A DNA stretch of 64,000 nt. Source: Weissella hellenica. GTDB taxonomy: Bacteria > Bacillota > Bacilli > Lactobacillales > Lactobacillaceae. Shown in pieces: positions 10,141 to 19,245 of the stretch. The notes below the pieces were generated by a model. The model was not told the DNA's origin and did not search any database. It saw only the letters and a program-made list of their open reading frames with translations. The translations under genes were made by a program, and so were the position numbers. The stretch covers positions 310,001-374,000 of the forward strand of contig NZ_BJEG01000001.1 in NCBI RefSeq assembly GCF_005405545.1, written 5' to 3'. The first letter of the stretch is position 1, and the number at the start of each line of letters is the position of its first letter.

Positions 10141-10677
10141 ATGAGTCGTATTGGTAATAAGGCCGTAACATTGCCAGCTGGCGTTGAACTATCACGCGAA
10201 GGTGACGTTGTTACTGTTAAAGGACCTAAGGGTGAGCTATCACGCACGATTGCTCACGAAATCAATTTGACTGTTGATGGAACTGAGGTTTCATTCACTC
10301 GCCCATCTGATGATGGACGTATGAAGGCACTTCACGGAACTACTCGTGCCATTGTTAACAACATGGTCGAGGGTGTTTCAAATGGCTTCAAGAAGACATT
10401 GAAGCTAGTCGGTGTTGGATACCGTGCTTCAAAGCAAGGCGACAAGCTTGTTTTGAACGTAGGTTACTCACACCCCGTAGAATTTGAAGCTCGTGAAGGG
10501 TTAACTGTTGAAGTTCCTGACTCAACGACGGTTACAGTTGCAGGAATCAGCAAGCAATTTGTTGGTGATTTCGCCGCTGAAATCCGCGCCGTACGCGCAC
10601 CTGAACCATACAAGGGTAAGGGTATTCGTTACGAAGGTGAATACGTTGCACGTAAGGAAGGTAAGACTGGTAAGTAA
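10141..10677 (+). CDS. rplF: 50S ribosomal protein L6
   Basis: 178 residues, starting [17 protein letters not shown]. The C-terminal signature [22 protein letters not shown] is present. L6 lies near the sarcin-ricin loop and the elongation factor site. Confidence 0.98.
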   Translation: MSRIGNKAVTLPAGVELSREGDVVTVKGPKGELSRTIAHEINLTVDGTEVSFTRPSDDGRMKALHGTTRAIVNNMVEGVSNGFKKTLKLVGVGYRASKQGDKLVLNVGYSHPVEFEAREGLTVEVPDSTTVTVAGISKQFVGDFAAEIRAVRAPEPYKGKGIRYEGEYVARKEGKTGK

Positions 10678-10763
10678 ACTTAGGCCTTGTGCTTGAAGTC
10701 GTAAGCAACGTTACGATTTTACTTATGAGTATATCTTTCGAACTGAAAAAAGAGGTTACGAAC

Positions 10764-11120
10764 ATGATTACGAAGTCAGACAAGAACAAAGTGCGTCAAC
10801 ACCGACACACTCGCGTTCGTGGAAAGATTTCTGGTACTGCTGAGCGCCCACGCTTGAACGTTTACCGTTCTAACAAGAACATCTACGCGCAATTAATTGA
10901 TGACGTAGCGGGTGTGACGCTTGCTAGTGCCTCAACTTTGGATAAGTCAATTGAGACTGCTCCAAAAACTGAACAGGCAGCTAAAGTTGGTGCTTTGATC
11001 GCAGAACGAGCAAAAGAAGCTAATGTTGAAGTTGTAGTATTTGATCGTGGTGGTTACTTATACCATGGTCGTGTACAAGCTTTGGCTGAAGCAGCTCGTG
11101 AAGCTGGTTTGAAGTTCTAA
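10764..11120 (+). CDS. rplR: 50S ribosomal protein L18
   Basis: 118 residues from the ATG at 10764, which has AAGAGG 9 bases upstream and gives the usual L18 length and N-terminus ([22 protein letters not shown]). A longer frame from 10689 adds 25 unrelated residues and is not used. L18 binds 5S rRNA with L5. An 86-base gap separates it from rplF. Confidence 0.96.
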   Translation: MITKSDKNKVRQHRHTRVRGKISGTAERPRLNVYRSNKNIYAQLIDDVAGVTLASASTLDKSIETAPKTEQAAKVGALIAERAKEANVEVVVFDRGGYLYHGRVQALAEAAREAGLKF

Positions 11121-11140
11121 AGGAAGGAGGAAAGAAAAAC

Positions 11141-11644
11141 ATGGCATTTATTGATGCAAATAAGCTCGGTGAGCTTGAAGAAAACGTTGTAGCCATCAAC
11201 CGTGTTACCAAGGTTGTTAAGGGTGGACGCCGTTTGCGTTTCGCTGCTTTGGTAGTTGTTGGTGACCGTAACGGACATGTTGGTTTTGGTACTGGTAAAG
11301 CGCAAGAAGTTCCTGAAGCAATCCGTAAGGCTGCTGAAGATGCAAAGCGCAACATCATTAGTGTACCTATGGTTGGTACAACCCTTCCTCACTCTACATT
11401 GGGTGTCTTTGCTGGTGGTCGCATCTTAGTGAAGCCCGCCGTTGAAGGATCTGGAGTAGCAGCTGGTGGTGCTGCTCGTGCCGTTTTGGAACTAGCTGGA
11501 GTTGCTGATGTGACTGCAAAGTCATTAGGCTCAGCTACACCAATTAACGTTGTACGCGCAACTTTTGATGCAATCAACTCATTGAAGAACGCTGAAGAAG
11601 TTGCTGAATTGCGTCAGGTCTCATTAGAGCACTTGGCAGATTAA
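11141..11644 (+). CDS. rpsE: 30S ribosomal protein S5
   Basis: 167 residues. The double-stranded RNA-binding-like domain ([22 protein letters not shown]) and the conserved [17 protein letters not shown] are visible. S5 affects decoding accuracy and, with S3 and S4, lines the mRNA entry channel. Confidence 0.98.
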   Translation: MAFIDANKLGELEENVVAINRVTKVVKGGRRLRFAALVVVGDRNGHVGFGTGKAQEVPEAIRKAAEDAKRNIISVPMVGTTLPHSTLGVFAGGRILVKPAVEGSGVAAGGAARAVLELAGVADVTAKSLGSATPINVVRATFDAINSLKNAEEVAELRQVSLEHLAD

Positions 11645-11655
11645 GGAGGCAGAAA

Positions 11656-11841
11656 ATGGCTGAACAAGTTAAAATTACTCTTGTAAAGAGTGCTGCCCAC
11701 CGTTTGCCAAAGCAACGTGCGATTGTTAAGGCCCTTGGTTTGAACAAGGTCCAATCATCAGTCGTATTGCCTGACAACGCAGCAACGCGTGGTGCAGTGT
11801 TCAAGATTGCTCACTTGGTTACTGTTGAAGTAGTTAAGTAA
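11656..11841 (+). CDS. rpmD: 50S ribosomal protein L30
   Basis: 61 residues with the compact L30 fold: [31 protein letters not shown]. Eleven bases after rpsE with AAGGAGG. Confidence 0.97.
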   Translation: MAEQVKITLVKSAAHRLPKQRAIVKALGLNKVQSSVVLPDNAATRGAVFKIAHLVTVEVVK

Positions 11842-11882
11842 GAGCTAAATAATTAGATTGCATTGAAGGAGGTAAAACCCTA

Positions 11883-12317
11883 ATGAAGCTAAATGAACTC
11901 CAAGTAGCTGAAGGTGCACGTAACGTCCGCAACCGTGTTGGACGTGGTGAGTCATCAGGTAATGGTAAGACTGCTGGTCGTGGTCAAAAAGGTCAAAAGG
12001 CTCGTGGTAAGACTCGTCAAGGTTTCGAAGGTGGACAAATGCCATTGTTCCGTCGTATGCCAAAGCGTGGTTTCACGAACATTAACCGTAAGGAGTATGC
12101 TGTTGTCAACCTTGACGTCTTGAATCGTTTTGATAACGGTACTGAAGTTTCTCCAGCATTGTTGGTTGAAACTGGTATTGTTAAGAACGAATTTAACGGT
12201 GTTAAGATCTTGGCAAATGGTCAACTTGAGAAATCATTGACTATTAAAGCTAACAAGTTCTCAGCAGCAGCAACCGCAGCTATCGAAGCTGCTGGTGGTA
12301 AAGCTGAGGTGATCTAA
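11883..12317 (+). CDS. rplO: 50S ribosomal protein L15
   Basis: 144 residues. The Gly/Arg-rich N-terminus ([26 protein letters not shown]) and [18 protein letters not shown] are diagnostic. Its stop overlaps the secY start as TAATG. Confidence 0.98.
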   Translation: MKLNELQVAEGARNVRNRVGRGESSGNGKTAGRGQKGQKARGKTRQGFEGGQMPLFRRMPKRGFTNINRKEYAVVNLDVLNRFDNGTEVSPALLVETGIVKNEFNGVKILANGQLEKSLTIKANKFSAAATAAIEAAGGKAEVI

Positions 12318-13624
12318 TGCTGAAAACCGTGCTCGATTCACTTAAAGAAAAAGATATTCGAAAGAAACTATTTTTTACTTTGGGAATCCTAATTGTTTAT
12401 CGATTAGGAGCCTATATTACTGTCCCGGGTATTAACACGGCGGCATTAACAGAGGTAGCAAATTCTGGGCTCGGCAGCATTTTGAATATGTTTAGCGGTG
12501 GTGGATTAACAAATTACTCATTATTTGCAATGGGAGTTTCACCATACGTTACTGCACAAATCGTGGTACAGCTCCTACAAATGGATATTGTGCCACGATT
12601 TGTTGAATGGTCGAAACAAGGTGAAGTGGGTCGACGTAAGTTGAACCAAGTTACTCGGTGGCTGACCATCGTCCTAGCTTTTGTCCAATCTATTGGAATC
12701 ACGGCAGGATTTAATCAACTAAGCCAAGTTAACTTGGTTAAAACACCAAATGCAGAGACTTACATATTAATTGGATTCATTTTAACGGCTGGTACAATGT
12801 TATCAGTTTGGTTGGGTGAAATGATTACTGAACGTGGTCTCGGTCAAGGTGTTTCAATGTTGATTTTTGCTGGTATAATTGCGCGTTTACCAGCAGGTAT
12901 TTATCAACTATTCAAGGAACATATCCTACAAGGTGACGATCCAGCGCGTGGATGGGCATTTTTGATTGGACTAATGATGATTTTTATAATTGTTATTAGC
13001 TTTGTTACTTGGTTTAATCAGGCGATTCGCAAGGTGCCAATGCAATATACACGTCGTTCGGTAGGGGCAGGAAGTTCTTCCTATTTACCATTACGTATTA
13101 ATATTGCTGGGGTTATCCCGGTGATCTTTGCGTCATCACTACTGGTTACGCCACAAACTATTTTGCAAGCATTTGCAACTAAGTTTGCGGATGCAAGTTG
13201 GTATAATACAATTATGCAATACCTTTCAATTCAAACGATGCAAGGTGGTATTGCGTATACATTACTAATTGTCTTGTTTACATTCTTCTATGCGTTTGTT
13301 CAGGTTAATCCTGAAAAGGTACAAGAGAATCTACAAAAACAAGGTAGTTATATTGTAGGCGTCTGGCCTGGTCCATCTACTGAAAAGTGGATGTCAGGTC
13401 TGCTGATGCGTCTGTCAGTAGTCGGCGCTTTGTTCCTAGGATTTGTCGCTTTAGCACCAATTCTAGCAACACACTTCTTTGGGTTGGATAGTAACCTTGC
13501 AATGTCAGGAACGTCGATCTTGATTGTCATTGGTGTGGCAATTGACCTGATTCGCCAACTTGAAGGATTGATGATGAAGCGGCAGTATGTTGGATTTATT
13601 CGAGAAGGAGTCGAGACAAAATGA
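12317..13624 (+). CDS. secY: Preprotein translocase subunit SecY
   Basis: 435 residues with about ten hydrophobic membrane segments. SecY is the protein-conducting channel of the Sec translocon in the cytoplasmic membrane. It starts LKTVLDSLKEKDIRKKLFFTLGILIVYRLGAYITVPGIN, and carries the signature LGQGVSMLIFAGIIARLP. It overlaps rplO by one base and adk by four (ATGA). The secE partner is at 41.55 kb. Confidence 0.98.
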   Translation: MLKTVLDSLKEKDIRKKLFFTLGILIVYRLGAYITVPGINTAALTEVANSGLGSILNMFSGGGLTNYSLFAMGVSPYVTAQIVVQLLQMDIVPRFVEWSKQGEVGRRKLNQVTRWLTIVLAFVQSIGITAGFNQLSQVNLVKTPNAETYILIGFILTAGTMLSVWLGEMITERGLGQGVSMLIFAGIIARLPAGIYQLFKEHILQGDDPARGWAFLIGLMMIFIIVISFVTWFNQAIRKVPMQYTRRSVGAGSSSYLPLRINIAGVIPVIFASSLLVTPQTILQAFATKFADASWYNTIMQYLSIQTMQGGIAYTLLIVLFTFFYAFVQVNPEKVQENLQKQGSYIVGVWPGPSTEKWMSGLLMRLSVVGALFLGFVALAPILATHFFGLDSNLAMSGTSILIVIGVAIDLIRQLEGLMMKRQYVGFIREGVETK

Positions 13625-14190
13625 GTTTGAACATCATGTTGTTGGGTTTGCCAGGTGTTGGTAAAGGAACCCAGGCTGCAAAGATCGTTGAGATGTACAA
13701 CTTGCCACACATCAGTACGGGTGATATGTTCCGTGCGGCAATGGCCAACGAAACTGATCTTGGTATGCAAGCAAAGTCTTATATGGATGCTGGTAACTTG
13801 GTTCCTGACGAAGTTACCAATGGTATTGTTGCCGAGCGTCTAGCAGAAGAAGATACGAAGCCAGGATTTATCTTAGATGGATTCCCTCGTAACTTAGAGC
13901 AAGCGAAAGCTTTGGAAGATATGTTAAGTAAAGAAGGTCGTTCATTGGACGCTGTTCTTTACTTTACTGCTGATATGCAAGTATTGGTCGATCGTATGAT
14001 GGCCCGTGGACGTGCAGATGACACGCCTGAAGTGATTCAGAATCGCTTGGACGTTAATGGTAAGCTTACTGAACCAATCGCAGAATTTTATAGCCAAAAA
14101 GGTCTATTAAACAAAATCGATGGTTCACGTGAGCTTGATGTCGTGTTCGCAGATGTAAAGAAGTTACTTGATAGTTTGAAGAACGACTAA
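13621..14190 (+). CDS. adk: Adenylate kinase (short form)
   Basis: Interconverts ATP and AMP with two ADP in the cytosol. The P-loop GLPGVGKGTQA is at about residues 9-19, with the AMP-binding HISTGDMFR and DGFPRNLEQA. It has 189 residues against about 215 for the usual Firmicute enzyme. The zinc-binding LID domain with its four cysteines is absent, and MMARGRADDTPEVIQNRL bridges the gap. The gene overlaps secY by four bases. The map gene often found next is not present. Confidence 0.97.
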   Translation: MSLNIMLLGLPGVGKGTQAAKIVEMYNLPHISTGDMFRAAMANETDLGMQAKSYMDAGNLVPDEVTNGIVAERLAEEDTKPGFILDGFPRNLEQAKALEDMLSKEGRSLDAVLYFTADMQVLVDRMMARGRADDTPEVIQNRLDVNGKLTEPIAEFYSQKGLLNKIDGSRELDVVFADVKKLLDSLKND

Positions 14191-14210
14191 GTTTAACAGG
14201 TATTTTTCCC

Positions 14211-14239
14211 TTTTCAAGGTAAATCTATCGTGTTATAAT
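14211..14239 (+). promoter_or_regulatory. Possible internal promoter before infA
   Basis: TTTTCA (14211-14216), 17 bases, then TATAAT (14234-14239), in the 92-base gap after adk. This could give extra transcription of infA-rpmJ-rpsM-rpsK-rpoA-rplQ. Confidence 0.45.
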
Positions 14240-14282
14240 AACTTGTTACGTTCTCCAATGTCACAACTAAGGAGGCAGCAAC

Positions 14283-14498
14283 GTGGCCAGTGATGTTATT
14301 GAAATTTCTGGTGTGGTAAAGGAAACTTTACCCAATGCCATGTTTACCGTTGAACTGGAAAACGGCGCAGACATCTTAGCACATGTTTCTGGTAAAATCC
14401 GAAAGAATTTCATTCGTATTCTACCTGGAGATCGTGTAACAGTTGAGATGTCGCCATATGATTTGACGAAGGGCCGTATTACATACCGGTTCAAGTAA
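14283..14498 (+). CDS. infA: Translation initiation factor IF-1
   Basis: 71 residues, GTG start behind AAGGAGG. It is a single OB fold: [58 protein letters not shown], ending RITYRFK. IF-1 occupies the A site during initiation. It is one residue shorter than most relatives at the N-terminus. Confidence 0.97.
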   Translation: MASDVIEISGVVKETLPNAMFTVELENGADILAHVSGKIRKNFIRILPGDRVTVEMSPYDLTKGRITYRFK

Positions 14499-14533
14499 GC
14501 AGATCGTACAAAAAATTCAAGGAGGTAAATATC

Positions 14534-14653
14534 ATGAAGGTTCGTCCATCAGTTAAGCGTATGTGCGACAGCTGCAAGGTTGTCAAGCGTAATGGTCGTG
14601 TAATGGTGATTTGCTCTGCAAACCCAAAGCACAAGCAACGTCAAGGTAAGTAA
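14534..14653 (+). CDS. rpmJ: 50S ribosomal protein L36, zinc type
   Basis: 39 residues, too short for most gene callers. It begins [15 protein letters not shown] and ends [11 protein letters not shown]. The zinc ribbon ligands are Cys11, Cys14, Cys27 and a His in NPKHKQ, so this is the cysteine-containing form. AAGGAGG lies 7 bases before the ATG. Confidence 0.95.
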   Translation: MKVRPSVKRMCDSCKVVKRNGRVMVICSANPKHKQRQGK

Positions 14654-14706
14654 TTTTACTGACGTTAGAAAATTTATTTATTATATAGAAAAAGGAGGTA
14701 ATCGTA

Positions 14707-15072
14707 ATGGCTCGTATTGCTGGTGTTGATTTGCCTCGCGATAAGCGTATCGTGATCGCATTAACATATGTATATGGAATCGGGAATGCAACTGCACAAA
14801 AAGTTTTGGCAGAAGCAAAGGTTTCTGAGGATGTCCGTGTTCGTGACTTGACCCCAGACCAAGAAGACGCTATCCGTGCCGTCGTTGATGGTGTTAAGGT
14901 AGAAGGTGACTTGCGTCGTGAGATCTCAATGAACATTAAAGGTCTACAAGAAATTAATTCATACCGTGGTATCCGTCACCGTAAGGGCTTACCAGTTCGT
15001 GGACAACACACGAAGAACAACGCTCGTACTCGTAAGGGCCCAGCTGTTGCAATTGCAGGTAAGAAGAAGTAA
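14707..15072 (+). CDS. rpsM: 30S ribosomal protein S13
   Basis: 121 residues, starting [50 protein letters not shown] is the C-terminal signature that contacts the P-site tRNA and forms the intersubunit bridge. AAGGAGG precedes it. Confidence 0.98.
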   Translation: MARIAGVDLPRDKRIVIALTYVYGIGNATAQKVLAEAKVSEDVRVRDLTPDQEDAIRAVVDGVKVEGDLRREISMNIKGLQEINSYRGIRHRKGLPVRGQHTKNNARTRKGPAVAIAGKKK

Positions 15073-15104
15073 TTTAAACTAACTAGAAAGGAGATAACTT
15101 GATT

Positions 15105-15491
15105 ATGGCAGGTCGTACTAATCGTAAGCGTCGTGTACGTAAGAATATTGAGTCAGGTGTAGCACACATCCACGCAACGTTCAACAACACGATCGTAATG
15201 ATCACCGACGTTCAAGGAAACGCCGTTGCTTGGTCATCAGCTGGTGCACTTGGTTTTAAAGGTAGCCGTAAGTCAACGCCGTTTGCTGCGCAAATGGCTG
15301 CTGAAGCTGCTGCTAAGAGCGCAATGGAAAATGGCATGAAGACTGTTGAGGTAACTGTTAAGGGACCTGGTTCAGGTCGTGAATCAGCTATCCGTTCGTT
15401 AGCCGCTGCAGGATTGGATGTTTCATCTATTAAGGATGTTACACCAGTACCTCACAACGGTTCACGTCCACCAAAGCGTCGTCGTGTCTAA
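15105..15491 (+). CDS. rpsK: 30S ribosomal protein S11
   Basis: 128 residues from the ATG at 15105 ([17 protein letters not shown]). A TTG two codons upstream at 15099 is also possible, because AAAGGAG lies before both. The signature [43 protein letters not shown] is complete. S11 lines the E site of the small-subunit platform. Confidence 0.97.
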   Translation: MAGRTNRKRRVRKNIESGVAHIHATFNNTIVMITDVQGNAVAWSSAGALGFKGSRKSTPFAAQMAAEAAAKSAMENGMKTVEVTVKGPGSGRESAIRSLAAAGLDVSSIKDVTPVPHNGSRPPKRRRV

Positions 15492-15542
15492 TTGCCGGTT
15501 GCAAATAGTGCACAACAAGCTTTGAAAGGGGTAACAAACGGT

Positions 15543-16487
15543 ATGCTTGAATTCGAAAATCCTAAGATTATGCTGGTTGAAGAGGATAGCAATTACGGTA
15601 AGTTTGTGGTTGAGCCGCTTGAACGTGGTTACGGAACTACTTTGGGTAACTCACTACGCCGTGTATTGTTGTCTTCATTGCCTGGTGCGGCAATCAATTC
15701 AGTACAGATTGATGGCGTTTTGCATGAATTTTCAACGGTCGAAGGTGTCGTTGAAGATGTCACGCAAATTATTTTGAACCTTAAAAAGGTTTCAATGCGC
15801 ATCGACAGTGACGATGAAAAAACACTCGAAGTTAACGTAACCGGTCCCGCTGATGTGACGGCCGGTGATATAACTGGTGATAGTGATGTTGAAGTCTTGA
15901 ATAAAGATCTTCACATTGCTACTGTTGCGGCTGGGGCTACTTTGCACATGACTTTGACTGCTGCTCGTGGTCGTGGTTATGTTTCAGGGGACCAGAATAA
16001 GGAATTGCATGATGAAATGCCTATTGGCGTTCTAGCAATTGATTCAATCTTTGCCCCAATCGAACGCGTCAACTATCAAGTTGAAAACACTCGTGTTGGT
16101 CAACGTGATGACTTTGACAAATTAACTTTAGATGTTTGGACTGACGGTTCATTGACGGCTACTGAAGCTGTTTCTTTGGCTGCTCGTATTATGTCTGATC
16201 ACTTGAACGCTTTTGTTGATATATCTGAGCGTGCAATTACTGCACAAGTGATGGCAGACAAGGAAGAAGAGCCAACCGCAAAACATGCAGATACGCCAAT
16301 TGAAGAATTGGATTTGTCTGTTCGCTCTTATAATTGTCTCAAAAGGGCCGGGATTAACTCTGTCCAAGAGTTAACTGAGCGTACGGAGACTCAAATGATG
16401 TCTGTTCGTAACCTCGGTCGGAAATCACTTGACGAAATCCAAGACAAGCTTACATTGTTAGGTTTGGGATTCCGCAAGGAAGATTAG
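15543..16487 (+). CDS. rpoA: DNA-directed RNA polymerase alpha subunit
   Basis: 314 residues from the ATG at 15543, preceded by AAAGGGG. This gives the normal N-terminus ([15 protein letters not shown]). An upstream TTG at 15492 would add 17 residues with no ribosome site and is rejected. The N-terminal assembly domain contains [26 protein letters not shown]. The C-terminal domain that binds UP elements and activators is at about residues 245-314 ([37 protein letters not shown]). Confidence 0.98.
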   Translation: MLEFENPKIMLVEEDSNYGKFVVEPLERGYGTTLGNSLRRVLLSSLPGAAINSVQIDGVLHEFSTVEGVVEDVTQIILNLKKVSMRIDSDDEKTLEVNVTGPADVTAGDITGDSDVEVLNKDLHIATVAAGATLHMTLTAARGRGYVSGDQNKELHDEMPIGVLAIDSIFAPIERVNYQVENTRVGQRDDFDKLTLDVWTDGSLTATEAVSLAARIMSDHLNAFVDISERAITAQVMADKEEEPTAKHADTPIEELDLSVRSYNCLKRAGINSVQELTERTETQMMSVRNLGRKSLDEIQDKLTLLGLGFRKED

Positions 16488-16525
16488 ATTAAACGATAGA
16501 ATACCAAGTAAAGGAGGACACACTC

Positions 16526-16912
16526 ATGGGATACCGTAAGTTGGGACGTAACAGTGCACAACGTAAGGCTTTGTTGCGTGATTTGACTACTGATTTACTA
16601 ATCAATGGTCGTATCATTACGACTGAAGCTCGTGCAAAAGAAGTTCGTCGTACTGCTGACAAAATGATTACGTTGGGTAAGCATGGTGATTTATCATCAC
16701 GCCGCAAGGCAGCTGCCTTTATGCGTAACGTTGTTGCAGACGTAAAAACAACTGATGATAACAAAGTTCAAGTTGAAACAGCTTTGCAACACTTATTTAA
16801 CGATGTTGCACCTCGCTTTGAGGGTCGTGCCGGTGGTTACACTCGCATTTTGAAGACTACTCAACGTCGTGGTGACGCTGCTCCAATGGCAATCTTGGAA
16901 TTGGTTGACTAA
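16526..16912 (+). CDS. rplQ: 50S ribosomal protein L17
   Basis: 128 residues, starting [24 protein letters not shown]. It ends [26 protein letters not shown]. It is the last gene of the alpha operon here. In many lactobacilli ecfA1-ecfA2-ecfT-truA follow directly, but in this genome those genes are 35 kb away. Confidence 0.98.
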   Translation: MGYRKLGRNSAQRKALLRDLTTDLLINGRIITTEARAKEVRRTADKMITLGKHGDLSSRRKAAAFMRNVVADVKTTDDNKVQVETALQHLFNDVAPRFEGRAGGYTRILKTTQRRGDAAPMAILELVD

Positions 16913-17017
16913 TTTCATTGGTTAATTAATAAACACAATGAGATCTCTCATGTTATATGGTATAAACCGCTAAGATGATGGCTAATAGCCAAGTCTAGGT
17001 TGAAAGGCATTTATGTC

Positions 17018-17047
17018 GCACCTATAACGTGTGAGGTTTTTTTGTGT
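17018..17047 (+). terminator. Possible weak terminator after rplQ
   Basis: A short complementary pair (CACCT with AGGT) is followed by a T-rich run. The stem is poor. A TGGCT/AGCCA hairpin lies just upstream near 16979-16991. Confidence 0.35.
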
Positions 17048-17067
17048 TTTTTTATTGTATACAGGAC

Positions 17068-17113
17068 ACTCGAAACGGTAGTGATGAAAATCTGTCGCAG
17101 TTTCGAGTTTTTA
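17068..17113 (+). terminator. Terminator-like hairpin before the NfeD/SPFH operon
   Basis: ACTCGAAAC (17068-17076) pairs perfectly with GTTTCGAGT (17100-17108), followed by a short T run. The loop is long at 23 bases. It would insulate the next operon from the ribosomal operon. Confidence 0.6.
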
Positions 17114-17162
17114 ATTTATCAATATAAAAATAATGATTTTCCTAAAAAAACACTTTTAATAA

Positions 17163-17191
17163 TTTACGTGTTGGCAAAGCTAGTATATACT
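17163..17191 (+). promoter_or_regulatory. Promoter of the NfeD-like/SPFH operon
   Basis: TTTACG (17163-17168), a 17-base spacer and TATACT (17186-17191) lie 32 bases before the first small gene. A G7 run at the ribosome site follows. Confidence 0.6.
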
Positions 17192-17222
17192 AAAACAAAA
17201 GTGTTCTTTTTGGGGGGGACAA

Positions 17223-17438
17223 ATGAATAGGAAACGTAATGTAAACGTAACGGGTATGACGATACATTTAACACCAAGTAATTTTATGGTAAATCGTATT
17301 TTAGTTAATGGTCACTATTTTGATTATCGGGGTGTTAATCTAAATATTGGTGATACAGTTCGAATTCGTCAACAATTAGGAAATTTTCTAGTTGTTGAAA
17401 AAGCGTTTAAATATGGTAAAAACTATTATGAACTATAA
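17223..17438 (+). CDS. Small NfeD-like OB-fold protein, first of two
   Basis: 71 residues with no membrane segment and no signal peptide. The pattern LVNGHYFDYRG, then NLNIGDTVRIRQQLGNFLVVEKA, matches the soluble OB-fold domain at the C-terminus of NfeD proteins (a small Gly-x-x-V-R/V-x-V block before a hydrophobic strand). NfeD proteins partner with SPFH/stomatin proteins, and one is encoded 185 bases downstream. The assignment rests on this pattern and on gene context, and is tentative. A very G-rich ribosome site precedes the ATG. The gene overlaps the next by 11 bases. Confidence 0.6.
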   Translation: MNRKRNVNVTGMTIHLTPSNFMVNRILVNGHYFDYRGVNLNIGDTVRIRQQLGNFLVVEKAFKYGKNYYEL

Positions 17439-17637
17439 TTTTGATAATCGCTTGTTGGACAGAGCGTTTACTTTATCTACGGATAATTATGCAGATGGCT
17501 TTGTTAAATTGAATGGTATTTATTATCGTGTTGCTGCTTCTGAGAAGTTAACCTGGGGAGATGAGGTTATAATCGTTGGCGTACAAGGAAATACTATTCG
17601 TATAGAAAAGGGGGAATCAAAAAATGATATTATCTAG
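17428..17637 (+). CDS. Small NfeD-like OB-fold protein, second of two
   Basis: 69 residues from the ATG at 17428, which overlaps the previous stop by 11 bases; an in-frame ATG at 17413 and a TTG at 17392 are alternatives. The block GFVKLNGIYYRVAASEKLTWGDEVIIVGVQGNTIRIEK repeats the NfeD OB-fold pattern of its neighbour, so the two may be diverged duplicates. It lacks membrane segments. It overlaps the SPFH gene by 14 bases, so the three proteins are probably made together. Function is inferred from the SPFH partner only. Confidence 0.6.
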   Translation: MNYNFDNRLLDRAFTLSTDNYADGFVKLNGIYYRVAASEKLTWGDEVIIVGVQGNTIRIEKGESKNDII

Positions 17638-18499
17638 TATTTTATATGTCATTATCTTTTTGCTATTAGTTTATTTATTGGTTTCAAGTATTCGAATCAT
17701 TCCACAAAATATGGTGGGTATGGTTTCGATTCTGGGTAAATATAAAAAGCAAATTACACCTGGTATTAATTTTACGATACCGATTATTACACGTGTTGAT
17801 AGGGTAGATTTAGCACAAGTACCGCTTAGTTTAAGTGAACAAAGTGTTATTTCACAAGATAATGCGGAAGTTATTATTTCGCTTTCAATGAATTATCATG
17901 TTACTAATCCCTATAAATTTACTTTTGAAAATGCTGACTCAATTAAATCTATGGTTCAACAATCAAGGGCGCACTTACGCGGTATTATTGGTACGATGGA
18001 TTTAAATGACGTTCTTAATGGTACAGAAAGAATTAATGCTGCATTAAGTCATGAATTAGCGACAATTACAGATGCTTATGGTGTTAATGTTGATCGTATT
18101 AATATCGATACAATCCAACCGACACCAGAAATACAAGAATCAATGAATAAGCAAATTAATGCCACACGTGAACGTGAAGCAGCTATTGCCAAAGCAGAAG
18201 GTGAAGCACGTTCAATTGAATTGACCACAAGAGCTAAAAATGATGCTTTAGTAACGACTGCTGAAGCAAAAGCAAAAGGTGTGCGTTTAGCAGCTGATGC
18301 TGAAGCATATCGTATTCAAAAGGCGAATGATGCCTTAGCTGTTGTAGATAGCAAGTATCTGGCGGCTCAAAACATTGATGCTTTCCGTGAAGTTGCGAAT
18401 GGACAAACTAATACAGTTGTTGTTCCTAATACAGCAATTGATGCGTTGGGTAATTTAACAGTTGCAAATGAATTGTTTCAACAAAAAACAAATAAGTAA
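17624..18499 (+). CDS. SPFH/band 7 (stomatin-like) membrane protein
   Basis: 291 residues. An N-terminal membrane segment (residues 1-23, SSILYVIIFLLLVYLLVSS) is followed by the SPFH domain: NMVGMVSILGKYKKQITPGINFTIPII, SEQSVISQDNAEV, LRGIIGTMDLNDVLNGTERIN. An Ala/Glu-rich helical region follows (REAAIAKAEGEARSIEL to about residue 240). Proteins of this kind form large membrane cages or scaffolds and often regulate proteases or other membrane proteins. The GGGGG ribosome site lies inside the preceding gene. A terminator follows at once. Confidence 0.88.
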   Translation: MILSSILYVIIFLLLVYLLVSSIRIIPQNMVGMVSILGKYKKQITPGINFTIPIITRVDRVDLAQVPLSLSEQSVISQDNAEVIISLSMNYHVTNPYKFTFENADSIKSMVQQSRAHLRGIIGTMDLNDVLNGTERINAALSHELATITDAYGVNVDRINIDTIQPTPEIQESMNKQINATREREAAIAKAEGEARSIELTTRAKNDALVTTAEAKAKGVRLAADAEAYRIQKANDALAVVDSKYLAAQNIDAFREVANGQTNTVVVPNTAIDALGNLTVANELFQQKTNK

Positions 18500-18504
18500 A
18501 TAAA

Positions 18505-18540
18505 AAATAAGGATGGAACATTTCTGTTCCATCCTTATTT
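18505..18540. terminator. Bidirectional terminator between the SPFH gene and metI
   Basis: Perfect 16-bp stem (18505-18520 with 18525-18540) with a 4-base loop and A/T flanks. It serves both converging operons. Confidence 0.92.
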
Positions 18541-18550
18541 TTATTAACAT

Positions 18551-19243
18551 TTAGTTATGACGAGCATGCTTTGCTAGCAAGTCACCCACAAATTGAATAA
18601 TGACAATAAATAGTAGGATGATGATTGTTGCAGTCCACATAACGTCGTTTTGGAAACGTTGGTAACCCGTGACAATTGCTGTTGTTCCAAGTCCACCAGC
18701 ACCGATAGCACCAGCCATAGCAGTCAAACCAACCAAACTAATCAATGTAACAGTTGAAACACGAATTAGCTCTGCGCGACCCTCACGTAAGTAAACGTCT
18801 GAGATAATATCCCAGTTAGTTGCCCCGAATGAACGAGCAGCTTCAACTTTACCACCTTCAACACCAAGTAAAGCAACCTGTACCTGACGAGCGTAAAAGG
18901 GGAAGACACCAAGTGAGAGCGGTACTAGAGCGGCTGTCGTTCCAATAGTTGTACCGACAATTAATTGTGTTAGTGGTGAGAATGCCACTACCATAATGAT
19001 AAATGGAATGGCACGACCAACGGAAACAATTTTATCTAAGATTTGGAAAACTGTTCGATTAGGTGCAATACCATCGTCAGCTGTTAAAACTAGACCAATT
19101 CCAAATAACAAACCAATAATCCCACCAATAATGGCGGCGCCGAGAGTCATATAAACTGTTTGCCAGATTGCAACGCCCCAGCCATAGTCACCTGACCAAC
19201 CCAACGCGTAAGCATTAGGCATATGTTCTTGAATCCATCCCAT
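18551..19243 (-). CDS. metI: Methionine ABC transporter permease MetI
   Basis: 230 residues with five or six hydrophobic segments. The binding-protein-dependent permease motif is visible (EAARSFGATNWDIISDVYLREG, about residues 132-153), the EAA loop that contacts the ATPase. It sits directly behind metN (2 bases apart) in the metQNI operon, which imports methionine. The Met-specific T-box upstream supports the substrate. Confidence 0.93.
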   Translation of the reverse strand: MGWIQEHMPNAYALGWSGDYGWGVAIWQTVYMTLGAAIIGGIIGLLFGIGLVLTADDGIAPNRTVFQILDKIVSVGRAIPFIIMVVAFSPLTQLIVGTTIGTTAALVPLSLGVFPFYARQVQVALLGVEGGKVEAARSFGATNWDIISDVYLREGRAELIRVSTVTLISLVGLTAMAGAIGAGGLGTTAIVTGYQRFQNDVMWTATIIILLFIVIIQFVGDLLAKHARHN

Positions 19244-19245
19244 AA

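Noticed and set aside
15492-15542. TTG start giving an rpoA product with 17 extra residues
   Set aside because: No ribosome site and no family similarity; the ATG at 15543 follows AAAGGGG and gives the normal N-terminus.
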